From the NCBI GenBank assembly GCA_044355655.1, contig JBIKXS010000039.1, positions 1-30,849 on the forward strand: a DNA stretch of 30,849 nt, read 5' to 3'. This document shows, piece by piece, positions 1 through 6,904 of the stretch. The position numbers and the translations under genes are program-made. Below the pieces are notes generated by a model. That model saw only the letters and a program-made list of their open reading frames with translations, did no database searches and was not told where the DNA came from. Each line of letters opens with the position of its first letter. Positions within the stretch are counted from its first letter, which is position 1. This stretch comes from UBA3064 sp023258775. Lineage in GTDB: Bacteria > Pseudomonadota > Gammaproteobacteria > Burkholderiales > Burkholderiaceae_E.

Positions 1-99
1 CTCAAGCGACTGCCGCTTGCAGAAACCGCCGATGCCTACGACCAGCTGATGCCCTGGAACATCAAACCCGAAGACCTCATCACTAATATCGGCCGTTGA
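1..99 (+). CDS. C-terminal end of a protein, possibly an IS66-like transposase (partial)
   Basis: An open frame runs in from the window edge and stops with TGA at 97-99, giving 32 residues that include the stretch DAYDQLMPWNIKPE. A C-terminal 'LLPWN' signature shortly before the stop is typical of IS66-family transposases, and this tail resembles it. Only the last 32 residues are visible, so the family call is tentative. The position supports it: the frame ends 27 bases before the point where the neighbouring phosphoesterase loses its family-like sequence (126/127), as expected for an element inserted into that gene. It could instead be the end of an unrelated host gene. Confidence 0.4.
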   Translation, partial: LKRLPLAETADAYDQLMPWNIKPEDLITNIGR

Positions 100-126
100 C
101 AAGACCCTTGTTTATGGATCGCATAC
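1..126. mobile_element. Right end of a probable IS66-like insertion sequence (partial)
   Basis: The sequence up to about 126 ends GATCGCATAC. Read inward from the junction it begins GTATGCGATCC, a GTA-type terminus similar to IS66-family inverted repeats. From 127 onward, on the minus strand, the metallophosphoesterase reads as a normal family member. Before it (83-126) the same frame continues as unrelated residues to a stop. This is the pattern of an insertion that broke the gene. The left end is outside the window, so the inverted repeat pair and target duplication cannot be checked here. Confidence 0.4.
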
Positions 127-595
127 GGTTAACAAGGAGGTCAACGCCGTGCTTTTCTTCATAGAGATAACGTAGGTCGGTCAGATTCACACCAGCCCAG
201 TACTCCCAGTTGCCAAGGACCGCTAGCTTGGTGCTATCACCCAACATACCCAGGAAGGCGTCAAGCACAGGCAACGCGTCTGCTTGATCAATCACATCGC
301 CTGTTAGCACAACGATATGGGGTTTTATACGCTCTAGCTCTTGAGCGATCCTGTGCTCACGGCGACCAATCTCATTTAAATGAAGATCGGAGAGCTGTGC
401 CACTCGGATAGGCTCCTGGACTTGAGCATGCTTACGATCATGCTCTTTGACTTCGATCCAATCGGGCTCAACCCACCAGGCGTATAGCAACAGGCCCAAG
501 CTGAGTAGGGCTGTGATGCCCCATCCTAAGAGCCCAGCCCCTGCCCTACCTCGTTCTGCATGATTTTCCACGGCTTGATCATAGTGCCGCCGCAT
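83..595 (-). pseudogene. Truncated membrane-anchored metallophosphoesterase (YaeI/LpxG-like)
   Basis: The 170-residue frame begins with a basic N-terminus and one membrane segment (about residues 23-42, GWGITALLSLGLLLYAWW). A calcineurin-like phosphoesterase domain follows: QLSDLHL (about 67-73, DxH metal ligands), LTGDVID (about 97-103, GDxxD) and GNWEYW (about 127-132, GN[HWD]). Family members are usually about 270-300 residues and end with two histidine motifs, including GHxH. Those are missing here: family-like sequence stops at LLVN (position 127) and the last residues come from the adjoining insertion sequence. A GAGG ribosome site lies about 7 bases before the ATG at 595. Family members of this type hydrolyse lipid or phosphodiester substrates at the inner membrane. 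This copy lacks part of the metal centre and is most likely inactive. Confidence 0.75.
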
Positions 596-663
596 ACGAC
601 CTCAAAACTCAATTGCACAGCAAATTCTACTAAGTAGAATTTCTTGTCTCATGTACCTCAATC

Positions 664-692
664 TTGGCGTCAGCATGGCTTAGCTGTATAAT
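664..692 (+). promoter_or_regulatory. Sigma70 promoter of tRNA-Met
   Basis: A -35 box TTGGCG (664-669) and a perfect -10 box TATAAT (687-692) are separated by exactly 17 bases. Transcription would start near 699, about 45 bases before the mature tRNA. Confidence 0.8.
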
Positions 693-743
693 ATTAGGCT
701 CCCAACCAGTTGTACTACGGTTTGGGGCGCATAAAGCACACAC

Positions 744-823
<80 letters not shown>

Positions 824-1153
824 ATTCTCCATTGTTTTCAACGACTTAGTTGAATCGAGCGCGTAGCGGTGAAGACGCACCCTGGGAGATTGCGCATAGC
901 CGTAACTAACAACAGGCTTCTCAAAAGCGGCAATCTAACTCCCTTAGGACAGAAGCCAATGAATCACTGTCCAGTCAGCCTAAGGCTATCTCACCACCGG
1001 TAACTCATCCCAGCGTGTGGTGTAGCGCGGCGATCGATGCTCTGCCTGACCGTGCGCGCACCAACGCCCCACACCTCCCCCGCATCGATCGTGCGCAAGC
1101 ACAGTCCCCGTTAGATCGCCTTGAGGCTATCCACTTGCAACCGCAAAGCAAAC
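824..1153. other. Gene-free left end of the island
   Basis: There are no convincing coding frames. The first ~87 bases (824-910) resemble, imperfectly, the chromosomal sequence after the right repeat (10350-10437). Further in, an imperfect inverted repeat has arms containing GATCGATGC near 1033-1041 and GCATCGATC near 1082-1090. It may hold recombinase or excision-factor sites, but nothing shows this directly. Confidence 0.5.
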
Positions 1154-1432
1154 TTAAGCCAAGCGACCTATTGCACAGCTTATGAATGATTTCGCGTTCG
1201 CCAGGCCAGCGCTTAGCCCCTCAAGAGTACCCTTTTCCGGATATCCCATGGATCGAAGCTTGTCGGCAACGTGCACGCGCAAGGCCTCTGCACCGACAAA
1301 CTTGACTAATCGCCTTTCGTTATCCACCTCGATGCTTGTGATTCCAGGGACCTCTGATAACCCTTTTTGAATCGACCGAGCGCATCCGCCGCATTTGAGG
1401 TTCTCAACTTCAATTTCCATTTCTTTGGTCAT
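1154..1432 (-). CDS. Heavy-metal-associated (HMA/CopZ-like) protein
   Basis: The 92-residue protein has one HMA fold. The metal-binding loop LKCGGCARSI (about residues 12-21) supplies the CxxC cysteine pair, and the rest follows the beta-alpha-beta pattern up to RSMGYPEKG. Such proteins bind Cu(I) or a similar soft metal in the cytoplasm and pass it to P-type ATPases or regulators. A tail of about 25 residues (GLSAGLANAKSFISCAIGR) extends beyond the usual ~66-residue chaperone. No ATPase gene accompanies it in the window. It is divergent from the Crp/Fnr gene, with 98 bases between them, so they may share control. Copper as the ligand is inference. Confidence 0.85.
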   Translation of the reverse strand: MTKEMEIEVENLKCGGCARSIQKGLSEVPGITSIEVDNERRLVKFVGAEALRVHVADKLRSMGYPEKGTLEGLSAGLANAKSFISCAIGRLA

Positions 1433-1515
1433 GACAAGCCCCTGTTGGTGTCTGGCCCTCTGAGGAAGTTCATGTCGGCCTAGGCATCAGTATCGAAGTA
1501 GCCCGCCAATCGCCG

Positions 1516-1531
1516 TATGATCAAGATCATA
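1516..1531. promoter_or_regulatory. FNR/Crp-type palindrome overlapping a start codon
   Basis: TATGATC-AA-GATCATA is a perfect 7-bp dyad with a 2-base centre. It contains TGAT-N4-ATCA, the core of FNR/DNR half-sites (TTGAT-N4-ATCAA). The last base is the A of the ATG at 1531 of the Crp/Fnr-family gene. Binding there would block transcription or translation initiation of that gene (autorepression), while the site lies about 92 bases upstream of the divergent HMA gene and might activate it. Confidence 0.55.
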
Positions 1532-2157
1532 TGAGGCCAATGATTTTTCCCGAGACGCTTAAAGCCTTGCTCCCCTCGGATGTTCAATCGCTTTGCGATG
1601 CTGCATTGATCAAAAAGAACGAACGCGTTTTTCTGGCTGGGACAATCCCTTTTTGGATGTATTACGTCATCTCGGGCGAAGTGACCTTAGAACGATCCGG
1701 ACTTCACGGCGAATCCGTCGTATTGCAACGGACTCGACAGGGCTTTGTCAGCGAAGCGAGTCTTAAGGTGTCCCGATACCATTGTGATGCTATCGCGATC
1801 ACAGACACTCATGTGATCAAAGTGCCCGTTAAAGCCTTAGCGCGTGCTTTAGACGAAGACCTGGCATTTGCAGGTCGGTGGATCAATATGCTGAACGCAG
1901 AAGTCCGAAGGCTGAGGTTGCATCTTGAGCGTTTGAGCATGAAATCGATTCGCGAACGGCTCATCCACCTGATTGAGACCGAGGGGGAAGGTGGTCAGTT
2001 CGCCACGCCATCTGGCCTCAAAACACTGGCAGGCGAACTGGGCATAACTCACGAAGCCCTATACCGAACCATCTCAAGGCTCGAATCAGACAAAGTATTG
2101 CGCCGCGATGCCAATCAAATGGTACTCATCCGCTCATCGGCAGTGGGATCGAGCTGA
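1531..2157 (+). CDS. Crp/Fnr-family transcriptional regulator
   Basis: The 208-residue protein has an N-terminal cyclic-nucleotide-binding-like beta roll (about 10-115, with VISGEVTLERSG and a modified glycine loop), a long dimerisation helix (about 118-145, RWINMLNAEVRRLRLHLERL) and a C-terminal winged helix (about 150-200). The recognition helix THEALYRTISRL keeps the Glu and Arg positions that contact TGA half-sites in CRP/FNR proteins. The N-terminal cysteine cluster of oxygen-sensing FNR is absent; only two scattered cysteines are present, so an Fe-S sensor is unlikely. A second ATG at 1540, preceded by GAGG, is an alternative start. It sits divergent from the HMA gene and downstream of a matching palindrome. 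The effector is unknown. Confidence 0.88.
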   Translation: MRPMIFPETLKALLPSDVQSLCDAALIKKNERVFLAGTIPFWMYYVISGEVTLERSGLHGESVVLQRTRQGFVSEASLKVSRYHCDAIAITDTHVIKVPVKALARALDEDLAFAGRWINMLNAEVRRLRLHLERLSMKSIRERLIHLIETEGEGGQFATPSGLKTLAGELGITHEALYRTISRLESDKVLRRDANQMVLIRSSAVGSS

Positions 2158-2169
2158 GGCATCATCCAT

Positions 2170-2188
2170 ATCTAAATGATATTTAGAT
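2170..2188. repeat. AT-rich inverted repeat after the Crp/Fnr gene
   Basis: ATCTAAAT-GAT-ATTTAGAT has perfect 8-bp arms and lies 13 bases after the stop codon. No U-run follows on either strand, so it is more like an operator or weak terminator than a canonical intrinsic terminator. Confidence 0.4.
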
Positions 2189-2211
2189 CGGTATGCTCGC
2201 TTGATCTAACG

Positions 2212-2412
2212 TCAGGAGCGCTGACCAACCGTGACAAGACCACGCATCCCCGCTTCGTAATGACCGGGGACGAGGCGGACTATTTGAAGTTGCCCATCCG
2301 TGTTGTCGCTGAATTAGCTCGTCGCTAGCGCCATGGCGACCGTGATAAAAAAGCAAAGGCCCACGATAAACCCAGATCGATCCCTGCGCCCCTTGTAAAG
2401 CGTGTCAGTCAC
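2212..2412 (-). pseudogene. Decayed cupredoxin gene
   Basis: On the minus strand a possible GTG at 2412 opens a frame with a basic stretch (YKGRRDR) and a hydrophobic segment (GFIVGLCFFITVAMALA) like a signal peptide, then a TAA at 2314-2316. In the same frame past the stop is the C-terminal copper loop of plastocyanin/azurin-like proteins, VPGHYEAGMRGLVTVG, ending with TGA at 2212-2214. The cysteine that should sit three residues before the Pro is Arg (CGC, one change from TGC). The middle of the domain is missing. This looks like an internally deleted, inactive cupredoxin. Its original role was probably periplasmic copper or electron handling, in keeping with the HMA gene nearby. Confidence 0.6.
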
Positions 2413-2609
2413 TTGAGCTTAGGGAGCCAAGCTTGTTGTGTCACGCCTCTTTTGGTTATGTCTATAGAGCGTCTGAATCCGTACGGGTTTCATAGCAGAT
2501 CCGTTTTAAGACCTTGTGTTGGACCGATTAACGCTGTTATTGCTTGAATTCTTTACAAAAAGGCTCACTGACGGTGAACTTGTGCTGGTTGGGTAAACTC
2601 GCGTTGAGT
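2413..2609. other. Intergenic sequence with no recognised feature
   Basis: No homology-bearing frame, strong hairpin or promoter stands out between the cupredoxin remnant and the small membrane gene. Confidence 0.4.
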
Positions 2610-2837
2610 TCAGTCACCCATCGATGGTTGGACTTGGTCGCTTGAGGTCTTCTCCCCAGTCAGCATCATGGCCCAGCCACCAAGCATCGACGCTAGACCG
2701 AAAATCAGCACACCTTCTGGTATGGGGTTACTACCTACGATCACTGGTGAGACCATGAGCGTTGCAGCGCCCGCAAGCATGAATGCACCGCCAAAGGCAC
2801 GGCGTAAAGCATTGGGAGAGTTTGTATCGTTTTTCAT
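2610..2837 (-). CDS. Small two-helix membrane protein of unknown function
   Basis: This 75-residue protein has a polar N-terminus (KNDTNSPNALRR) followed by two hydrophobic segments, about 16-34 (GAFMLAGAATLMVSPVIVG) and about 40-60 (EGVLIFGLASMLGGWAMML), separated by a short NPIPEG turn, and a polar tail. GGAG lies about 10 bases before the ATG. I do not recognise the family. It is flanked by remnants and by regulatory-looking sequence, so its role is open. Codon use and a ribosome site argue that it is a real gene. Confidence 0.55.
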   Translation of the reverse strand: MKNDTNSPNALRRAFGGAFMLAGAATLMVSPVIVGSNPIPEGVLIFGLASMLGGWAMMLTGEKTSSDQVQPSMGD

Positions 2838-3014
2838 GGCATGGACTCCGGCGGGTAACTTACACTCTTAATCTACCGACGTTTGCGCTGCTTGAAAATT
2901 CGGATACAACACTAAGGTTCACTACGTAGATCGCCGCGACTATCTAACCACGGGAGAGAGTAAATACAGCTCAGACTTATCGAATACCCCTGTCTGCCGG
3001 TGTACCGTACAGCC

Positions 3015-3043
3015 AAAAAAATCCCAGCGCAGTGGCTGGGGAT
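3015..3043 (-). terminator. Leftward intrinsic terminator
   Basis: ATCCCAGC (3021-3028) pairs with GCTGGGGAT (3035-3043), with one bulged G and a 6-base loop. On the minus strand the hairpin is followed directly by TTTTTT (complement of 3015-3020). It would stop leftward transcription. The nearest leftward gene starts to its left at 2837, so no annotated gene feeds this terminator. Confidence 0.6.
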
Positions 3044-3085
3044 CAAAAGGAGACTTTCCAAGAAAAGCGTCGCTGATCTGACGTG

Positions 3086-3179
3086 CCGTCATGTTAAGTC
3101 GTCTTGACACTCTTTAATGTGTGTCAACCCACTTAACTGATTCACTTTCTGCTTAAATTGGACTATCTAACCATGACGG
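3086..3179. repeat. Nested inverted repeats (structured region)
   Basis: Three perfect arm pairs nest around one centre. They are CCGTCATG (3086-3093) with CATGACGG (3172-3179), GTTAAGT (3093-3099) with ACTTAAC (3131-3137), and TTGACAC (3104-3110) with GTGTCAA (3121-3127). The inner two pairs stack into a 14-bp interrupted stem. They lie between a leftward terminator and the TTG start of the membrane protein gene at 3219. They could be a folded RNA leader, a small RNA or a regulator site. Confidence 0.55.
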
Positions 3180-3218
3180 TAAAACCCCTTTTGAACGCGA
3201 CCGAGTCGTCTAGAGCCA

Positions 3219-4151
3219 TTGATAAACTTCCCTAAGTTGTCGGACACTCGGAGTGATCGCTGGGTTTACGGACTACTGATTCCGTTCATATATCTCGTTG
3301 TTGAGTTCAGCTTCAACCACCGACTCATCACCGCACTTGATGAAACAGTCAGCGACGCAGTGCTAGAGAATCTAGAATTCTGGGGGCGCTTGATCGCGGG
3401 TGTTGGACTGGGTCTCATGATTCATCGAGTGCTTGCCAAAAGAACAAGCTATAAATTTGTGTCCTTTGTTGCTGCTATCAGTCTTGGCATCGTGCTGATG
3501 TGGCATCTCCAACAATCGCTGATCAATTACTTCGTTGAAATTGCTGATCCCAAAGATAAGCGCGCTGCTGTACTTTTGAATGTAGGTGCGGCACGTTTGG
3601 TAAGCGAGCAATTCAAGACTATTCAGGGTGAATCACTTATTAATGGGCCGCTGCGAGAGATCGATCGGAACATCATCCAGGCGATCTTCCCAGCAGCTGC
3701 AGTGCATGCGAAAGACCGAGATAAGCAACTCAGCGCTTGGCTTGGAGAGAAACTAGTCCGCGATGCGACCACGATTCCAAGTCAAATCGCTGATAATGCA
3801 TTCAAAAATCTGATCGTTCCACCGGTTGCCATTGGTGCTTCCATCGCTTTGGCAATCTTAAATCTTTGCGCAGTACTCGCATTCCTTCTGGGGCGTATTG
3901 ATTCCCGTCTACAAACACCACTGCTATTCACCTTGCTTGGCTTGTGTATCTACTACTCGCTGTTCCGAGCGCATAGCTTTTTGGACTCTCCTGGTTATCG
4001 AAATGCGCTAGAGCCAGGCTTGTGGAGCACCAACCTCGCGCTTGCCCTACTCGTTGAGTGGGCCGGTCGAGCATCGAGTGCTTGGGGAGACATCTCAACG
4101 CTAGTGCATCACTTCATGGCTTTTGACTTTGCCTTTGGCGAACCTCTTTAA
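3219..4151 (+). CDS. Integral membrane protein of unknown function
   Basis: The 310-residue protein has about six hydrophobic segments: about 16-33, 55-72, 80-98, 198-222, 232-250 and 266-283. A roughly 100-residue amphipathic domain lies between the third and fourth (105-195, rich in charged residues, including DPKDKRAAVLLNVGAARL). The start is TTG at 3219, since a TAG lies just upstream in frame and the first in-frame ATG would remove the first two helices. No clear Shine-Dalgarno is seen. The upstream region holds strong nested palindromes. I recognise no family signature or catalytic motif. It is island cargo, flanked by decayed genes. Confidence 0.6.
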   Translation: MINFPKLSDTRSDRWVYGLLIPFIYLVVEFSFNHRLITALDETVSDAVLENLEFWGRLIAGVGLGLMIHRVLAKRTSYKFVSFVAAISLGIVLMWHLQQSLINYFVEIADPKDKRAAVLLNVGAARLVSEQFKTIQGESLINGPLREIDRNIIQAIFPAAAVHAKDRDKQLSAWLGEKLVRDATTIPSQIADNAFKNLIVPPVAIGASIALAILNLCAVLAFLLGRIDSRLQTPLLFTLLGLCIYYSLFRAHSFLDSPGYRNALEPGLWSTNLALALLVEWAGRASSAWGDISTLVHHFMAFDFAFGEPL

Positions 4152-4314
4152 GTGCAGCGATTCATGGTCTTGCAGCGCTCCGTGAGAAATCCCGCTTGTA
4201 GTTCATCACGCACGATAACGGGCGGAACAAGCGTAAGCACACCGGCTAAGCGATTACTGACTAATGCATCTGCTTACCCAACTGGCTGATTGATCGCGAG
4301 GCGCTGGTTCGGCA
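4152..4314. other. Intergenic stretch upstream of the decarboxylase remnant
   Basis: I see no recognisable coding sequence. It may contain more degraded sequence of the same gene, but I could not align it convincingly in any frame. Confidence 0.35.
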
Positions 4315-4476
4315 GTGAAAGACCGATTTGGAGAGCAAGGTGTAATGGACCTGATAGCAGTTGCCGGGTACTATGTTCTCGTATCCATGGTATTAAATGT
4401 GGACCGTACACCTGTTCCTGGCAATGCGAATCCCCCACTCGCTCCCTCATTGAGCCGGCAAGCAACCTCGCGTTAA
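4315..4476 (+). pseudogene. C-terminal remnant of a carboxymuconolactone decarboxylase-family protein
   Basis: The frame from 4315 reads VKDRFGEQGVMDLIAVAGYY and goes on to VLVSMVLNVDRTPVPG, matching the conserved C-terminal segment (RFGExGVVDLxGLxGYYxxVSMxLNV) of carboxymuconolactone decarboxylase/AhpD-like proteins, then ends at TAA 4474-4476. The N-terminal two thirds, including the CxxC or catalytic region, are missing. The frame is closed by a stop about 24 bases upstream, and no start or ribosome site is present. It is a gene fragment left by a rearrangement in the island. Confidence 0.65.
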
Positions 4477-4494
4477 TTCACCGCGTTTTTACAG

Positions 4495-4887
4495 TCATGG
4501 CGAGCAAACGGCAAGGAGCGTGAACGCAGCGACTGTTTCTGGCGCTACGCTCTGCCACTCACCATCACCCGTCTCACGGAAATGCGACTCCCCTTCGGCC
4601 ATGGGCCGCTCGTAGTAGGACCGTTCAACTGTTCGCCATTGAGCCTCTTCATATTGAAACTCGACCGTTGCTTTGATTGAATAGGCGCTGTTCGCCTGAG
4701 CTTGCAAGTAGTTAGCAAGCATCGTCGCACGCCTAAGACTGTCCTTTGCAACTATACTTTCCGTATCGATATAAAACCTGTTTTCGGCGCCTTGCTGGGA
4801 GAGTGACATCCAGCTTTGAGCATGCGCCCCGACGGCAAACGTAAGCAGCCATCCAATCATTATGTTACGCAGTCGACATGATCTCAT
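4495..4887 (-). CDS. Secreted adhesin-E-like (SAP-E family) protein
   Basis: The 130-residue protein has a signal peptide (RNIMIGWLLTFAVGAHA, cleavage about residue 23) and then the pattern of the surface-adhesin protein E fold: WMSLSQQG, FYIDTESIV, RRATMLANY, the tandem tyrosine segment SYYERPMAEGE and GDGEWQSVAPET. The cysteine usually found in the central 'EYDC' strand is replaced (EFQYEE), while one cysteine remains at the C-terminus, so the usual disulfide is lost. Members are small exported proteins, often annotated by analogy to Haemophilus adhesin E, with unclear function in soil and water bacteria. GGTGAG precedes the ATG at 4887. It lies downstream of the MHS transporter gene pair on the same strand and may share their transcript. 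Confidence 0.65.
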   Translation of the reverse strand: MRSCRLRNIMIGWLLTFAVGAHAQSWMSLSQQGAENRFYIDTESIVAKDSLRRATMLANYLQAQANSAYSIKATVEFQYEEAQWRTVERSYYERPMAEGESHFRETGDGEWQSVAPETVAAFTLLAVCSP

Positions 4888-4989
4888 CTCATGCTCACCA
4901 AGACGCTTTCTGCCCCTCTTGGGAAGGGGATTTGGCCACGCCCAACACGAAATCAGTCTTACACGCCAACCCAGTCAATACATCAACTA

Positions 4990-5217
4990 CTATTTAGTTG
5001 GCGGTGAAGCGACCGCATCTTTGCTTTGTTGGTTTGGCGCTGACGCGTCTTGACCCTTTGCCGCGTCAGCCTTCGTTGGCTCTGTGGGCGCATCTTGCGA
5101 CTTTTGCATCGCCTCTTGCGCCGAATGCTCCCCACCCAGATCAACATGTGAAGCATTCTTGAGCACAAATAGCGCCGCTACCGCAAGAATCACAAAGCCA
5201 ATGATAATTTTCACCAT
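4990..5217 (-). CDS. Small membrane-anchored protein partnered with the MHS transporter
   Basis: The 75-residue protein has one N-terminal membrane helix (MVKIIIGFVILAVAALFVL, 1-19) and a polar tail rich in Ala, Lys, Gln and Ser (QKSQDAPTEPTKADAAKGQD...). The gene begins 19 bases after the transporter stop, which implies co-transcription. Similar short single-helix proteins after MHS transporters occur in Burkholderiales as far as I recall, but no function is established. A second frame overlaps it (4983-5168) and is a shadow. Confidence 0.6.
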   Translation of the reverse strand: MVKIIIGFVILAVAALFVLKNASHVDLGGEHSAQEAMQKSQDAPTEPTKADAAKGQDASAPNQQSKDAVASPPTK

Positions 5218-5236
5218 GATTTAGAACCTATACCTT

Positions 5237-6904
5237 TCAGTCATCTAAACGCTCAATATCTAAATCTTTGGTCTCTTTCACAAAAAGTACGCCAATCACT
5301 AATGTCATGGCGGCAATGATGATCGGGTACCACAATCCGCTATAAATATCACCCTGCGCTGCAACAATCGCAAAACTTGTTGCCGGAAGAAAGCCGCCAA
5401 ACCAGCCATTTCCAATGTGATACGGCAAGGACATCGACGTATACCGAATACGAGTCGGAAACATCTCCACCAGCATCGCTGCGATTGGACCGTACACCAT
5501 GGTCACGTAGATGACCATGACAAGAAGAATCAACACCACCATGGTGGTGTTGATCTGAGCCGGGTCGGCCTTGGCTGGGTAGCCCGCCTCCTTGATTGCA
5601 GCATTAACCTCTGCCGTAAACCGCTTACGCTCGGCAGCAGCCTCAGGCGATTTAGCATCATAGGCAAGAACCACCTTGTCACCGATGCGCACCTCGGCAA
5701 CTTTCTGGTTGGGGTCAGATTCGTTTTTGTAATTTAAGCCCTGCGCTGCCACAAAGGCCTTGGCAACGTCACAACTGCTGGTGAACTTTGCAGTCCCTGT
5801 AGGGTTAAACTGAAATGAACACTCTGCAGGATTTGCCTTCACCACAACAGCACTTTTCGCTTGCGCAGCGGCAAGCGCTGGATTGGCATACTCCAAGAGC
5901 GCTTTAAAGAGCGGAAAATAAGTGCATATCGCTAACAGGCAACCAATCATGATGATCGGCTTGCGCCCAATCTTGTCAGATAGCCAGCCAAAGAAAACGA
6001 AGAATGGCGTACCAACGATGAGCGACACCGCGATCAGAATATTTGCCGTGGCCCCATCAACTTTAGCCATTTTCTCAAGAAAGAACAGTGCATAAAACTG
6101 CCCTGTGTACCAGACAACTGCCTGTCCCGCTGTAAGGCCGACCAGGGCAAGGATAACGACCTTAAGGTTTGACCACTGACCGAAGGACTCCTGAATCGGT
6201 GCCTTGGAAAGCTTGCCCTCTTCTTTCATCTTTTGAAAGGCTGGTGACTCATTGAGCTGTAATCGAATCCAAACCGATATCGCAAGAAGTACGACAGAAA
6301 CAAGGTATGGAATCCGCCAGCCCCAGTCCGCGAAAGCCTCCTCGCCAAGGTACGTTCTCGTACCAAGAATGACCAGCAGGGCTATCATCAAGCCGACCGT
6401 AGCAGTCGTCTGAATCCAACTGGTGTAAAGCCCTCGGCGTCCATTCGGTGCATGCTCCGCAACATAGGTCGCAGCGCCGCCATACTCACCACCTAATGCA
6501 AGGCCTTGTAAGAGCCTGAGCGAAATTAGGATGGCCGGAGCAGCGATACCCCAGGTTGCATAAGTAGGCAGCAGTCCCACCGCAAAGGTGGAAAGACCCA
6601 TGATCAGTATTGTGACAAGAAACGTATATTTTCTACCAATTAGATCACCGAGTCGACCAAAGACAATCGCACCAAAAGGTCGAACCGCAAAACCTGCCGC
6701 AAACGCAAGCAGTGTGAAAATCGTGCGTGTTGAATCATCTAGCGCCGAAAAAAAGTTCTTGGCAATGATCACCGCCATAACGCCGAACAGATAAAAGTCA
6801 TACCATTCGAAAACAGTTCCAAGCGATGACGCGAAGATCACACGCTTCTCATCGTCTGAAATGGGTCTGTGTGCCACTGCGTCGTGGCTGTGTTGTATTG
6901 CCAT
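5237..6904 (-). CDS. MHS-family MFS transporter with a large extra loop
   Basis: This 555-residue inner-membrane symporter belongs to the metabolite:H+ symporter family (ProP/KgtP/ShiA type). The signature EWYDFYLFG (about 33-41), motif A GRLGDLIGRKYT (about 83-94), the LQGLALGGEYGGAATYVAEH segment (about 132-151) and the second-half motif GWLSDKIGRKP (about 306-316) are intact. A predicted non-membrane insert of about 110 residues (340-452) separates helix 8 from helix 9 and holds two cysteines (362, 378) that could form a periplasmic disulfide. It makes the protein ~110 residues longer than ProP-type members. Substrate cannot be deduced; organic acids or osmolytes are typical. It is divergent from the kinase gene, with a 335-base intergenic region holding a leftward terminator hairpin. 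GAGGGGG precedes the ATG. Confidence 0.88.
   Translation of the reverse strand: MAIQHSHDAVAHRPISDDEKRVIFASSLGTVFEWYDFYLFGVMAVIIAKNFFSALDDSTRTIFTLLAFAAGFAVRPFGAIVFGRLGDLIGRKYTFLVTILIMGLSTFAVGLLPTYATWGIAAPAILISLRLLQGLALGGEYGGAATYVAEHAPNGRRGLYTSWIQTTATVGLMIALLVILGTRTYLGEEAFADWGWRIPYLVSVVLLAISVWIRLQLNESPAFQKMKEEGKLSKAPIQESFGQWSNLKVVILALVGLTAGQAVVWYTGQFYALFFLEKMAKVDGATANILIAVSLIVGTPFFVFFGWLSDKIGRKPIIMIGCLLAICTYFPLFKALLEYANPALAAAQAKSAVVVKANPAECSFQFNPTGTAKFTSSCDVAKAFVAAQGLNYKNESDPNQKVAEVRIGDKVVLAYDAKSPEAAAERKRFTAEVNAAIKEAGYPAKADPAQINTTMVVLILLVMVIYVTMVYGPIAAMLVEMFPTRIRYTSMSLPYHIGNGWFGGFLPATSFAIVAAQGDIYSGLWYPIIIAAMTLVIGVLFVKETKDLDIERLDD

Noticed and set aside
4290..4523. Plus-strand 77-codon frame
   Set aside because: It is in a different frame from the decarboxylase-like residues, which lie at 4315-4476.
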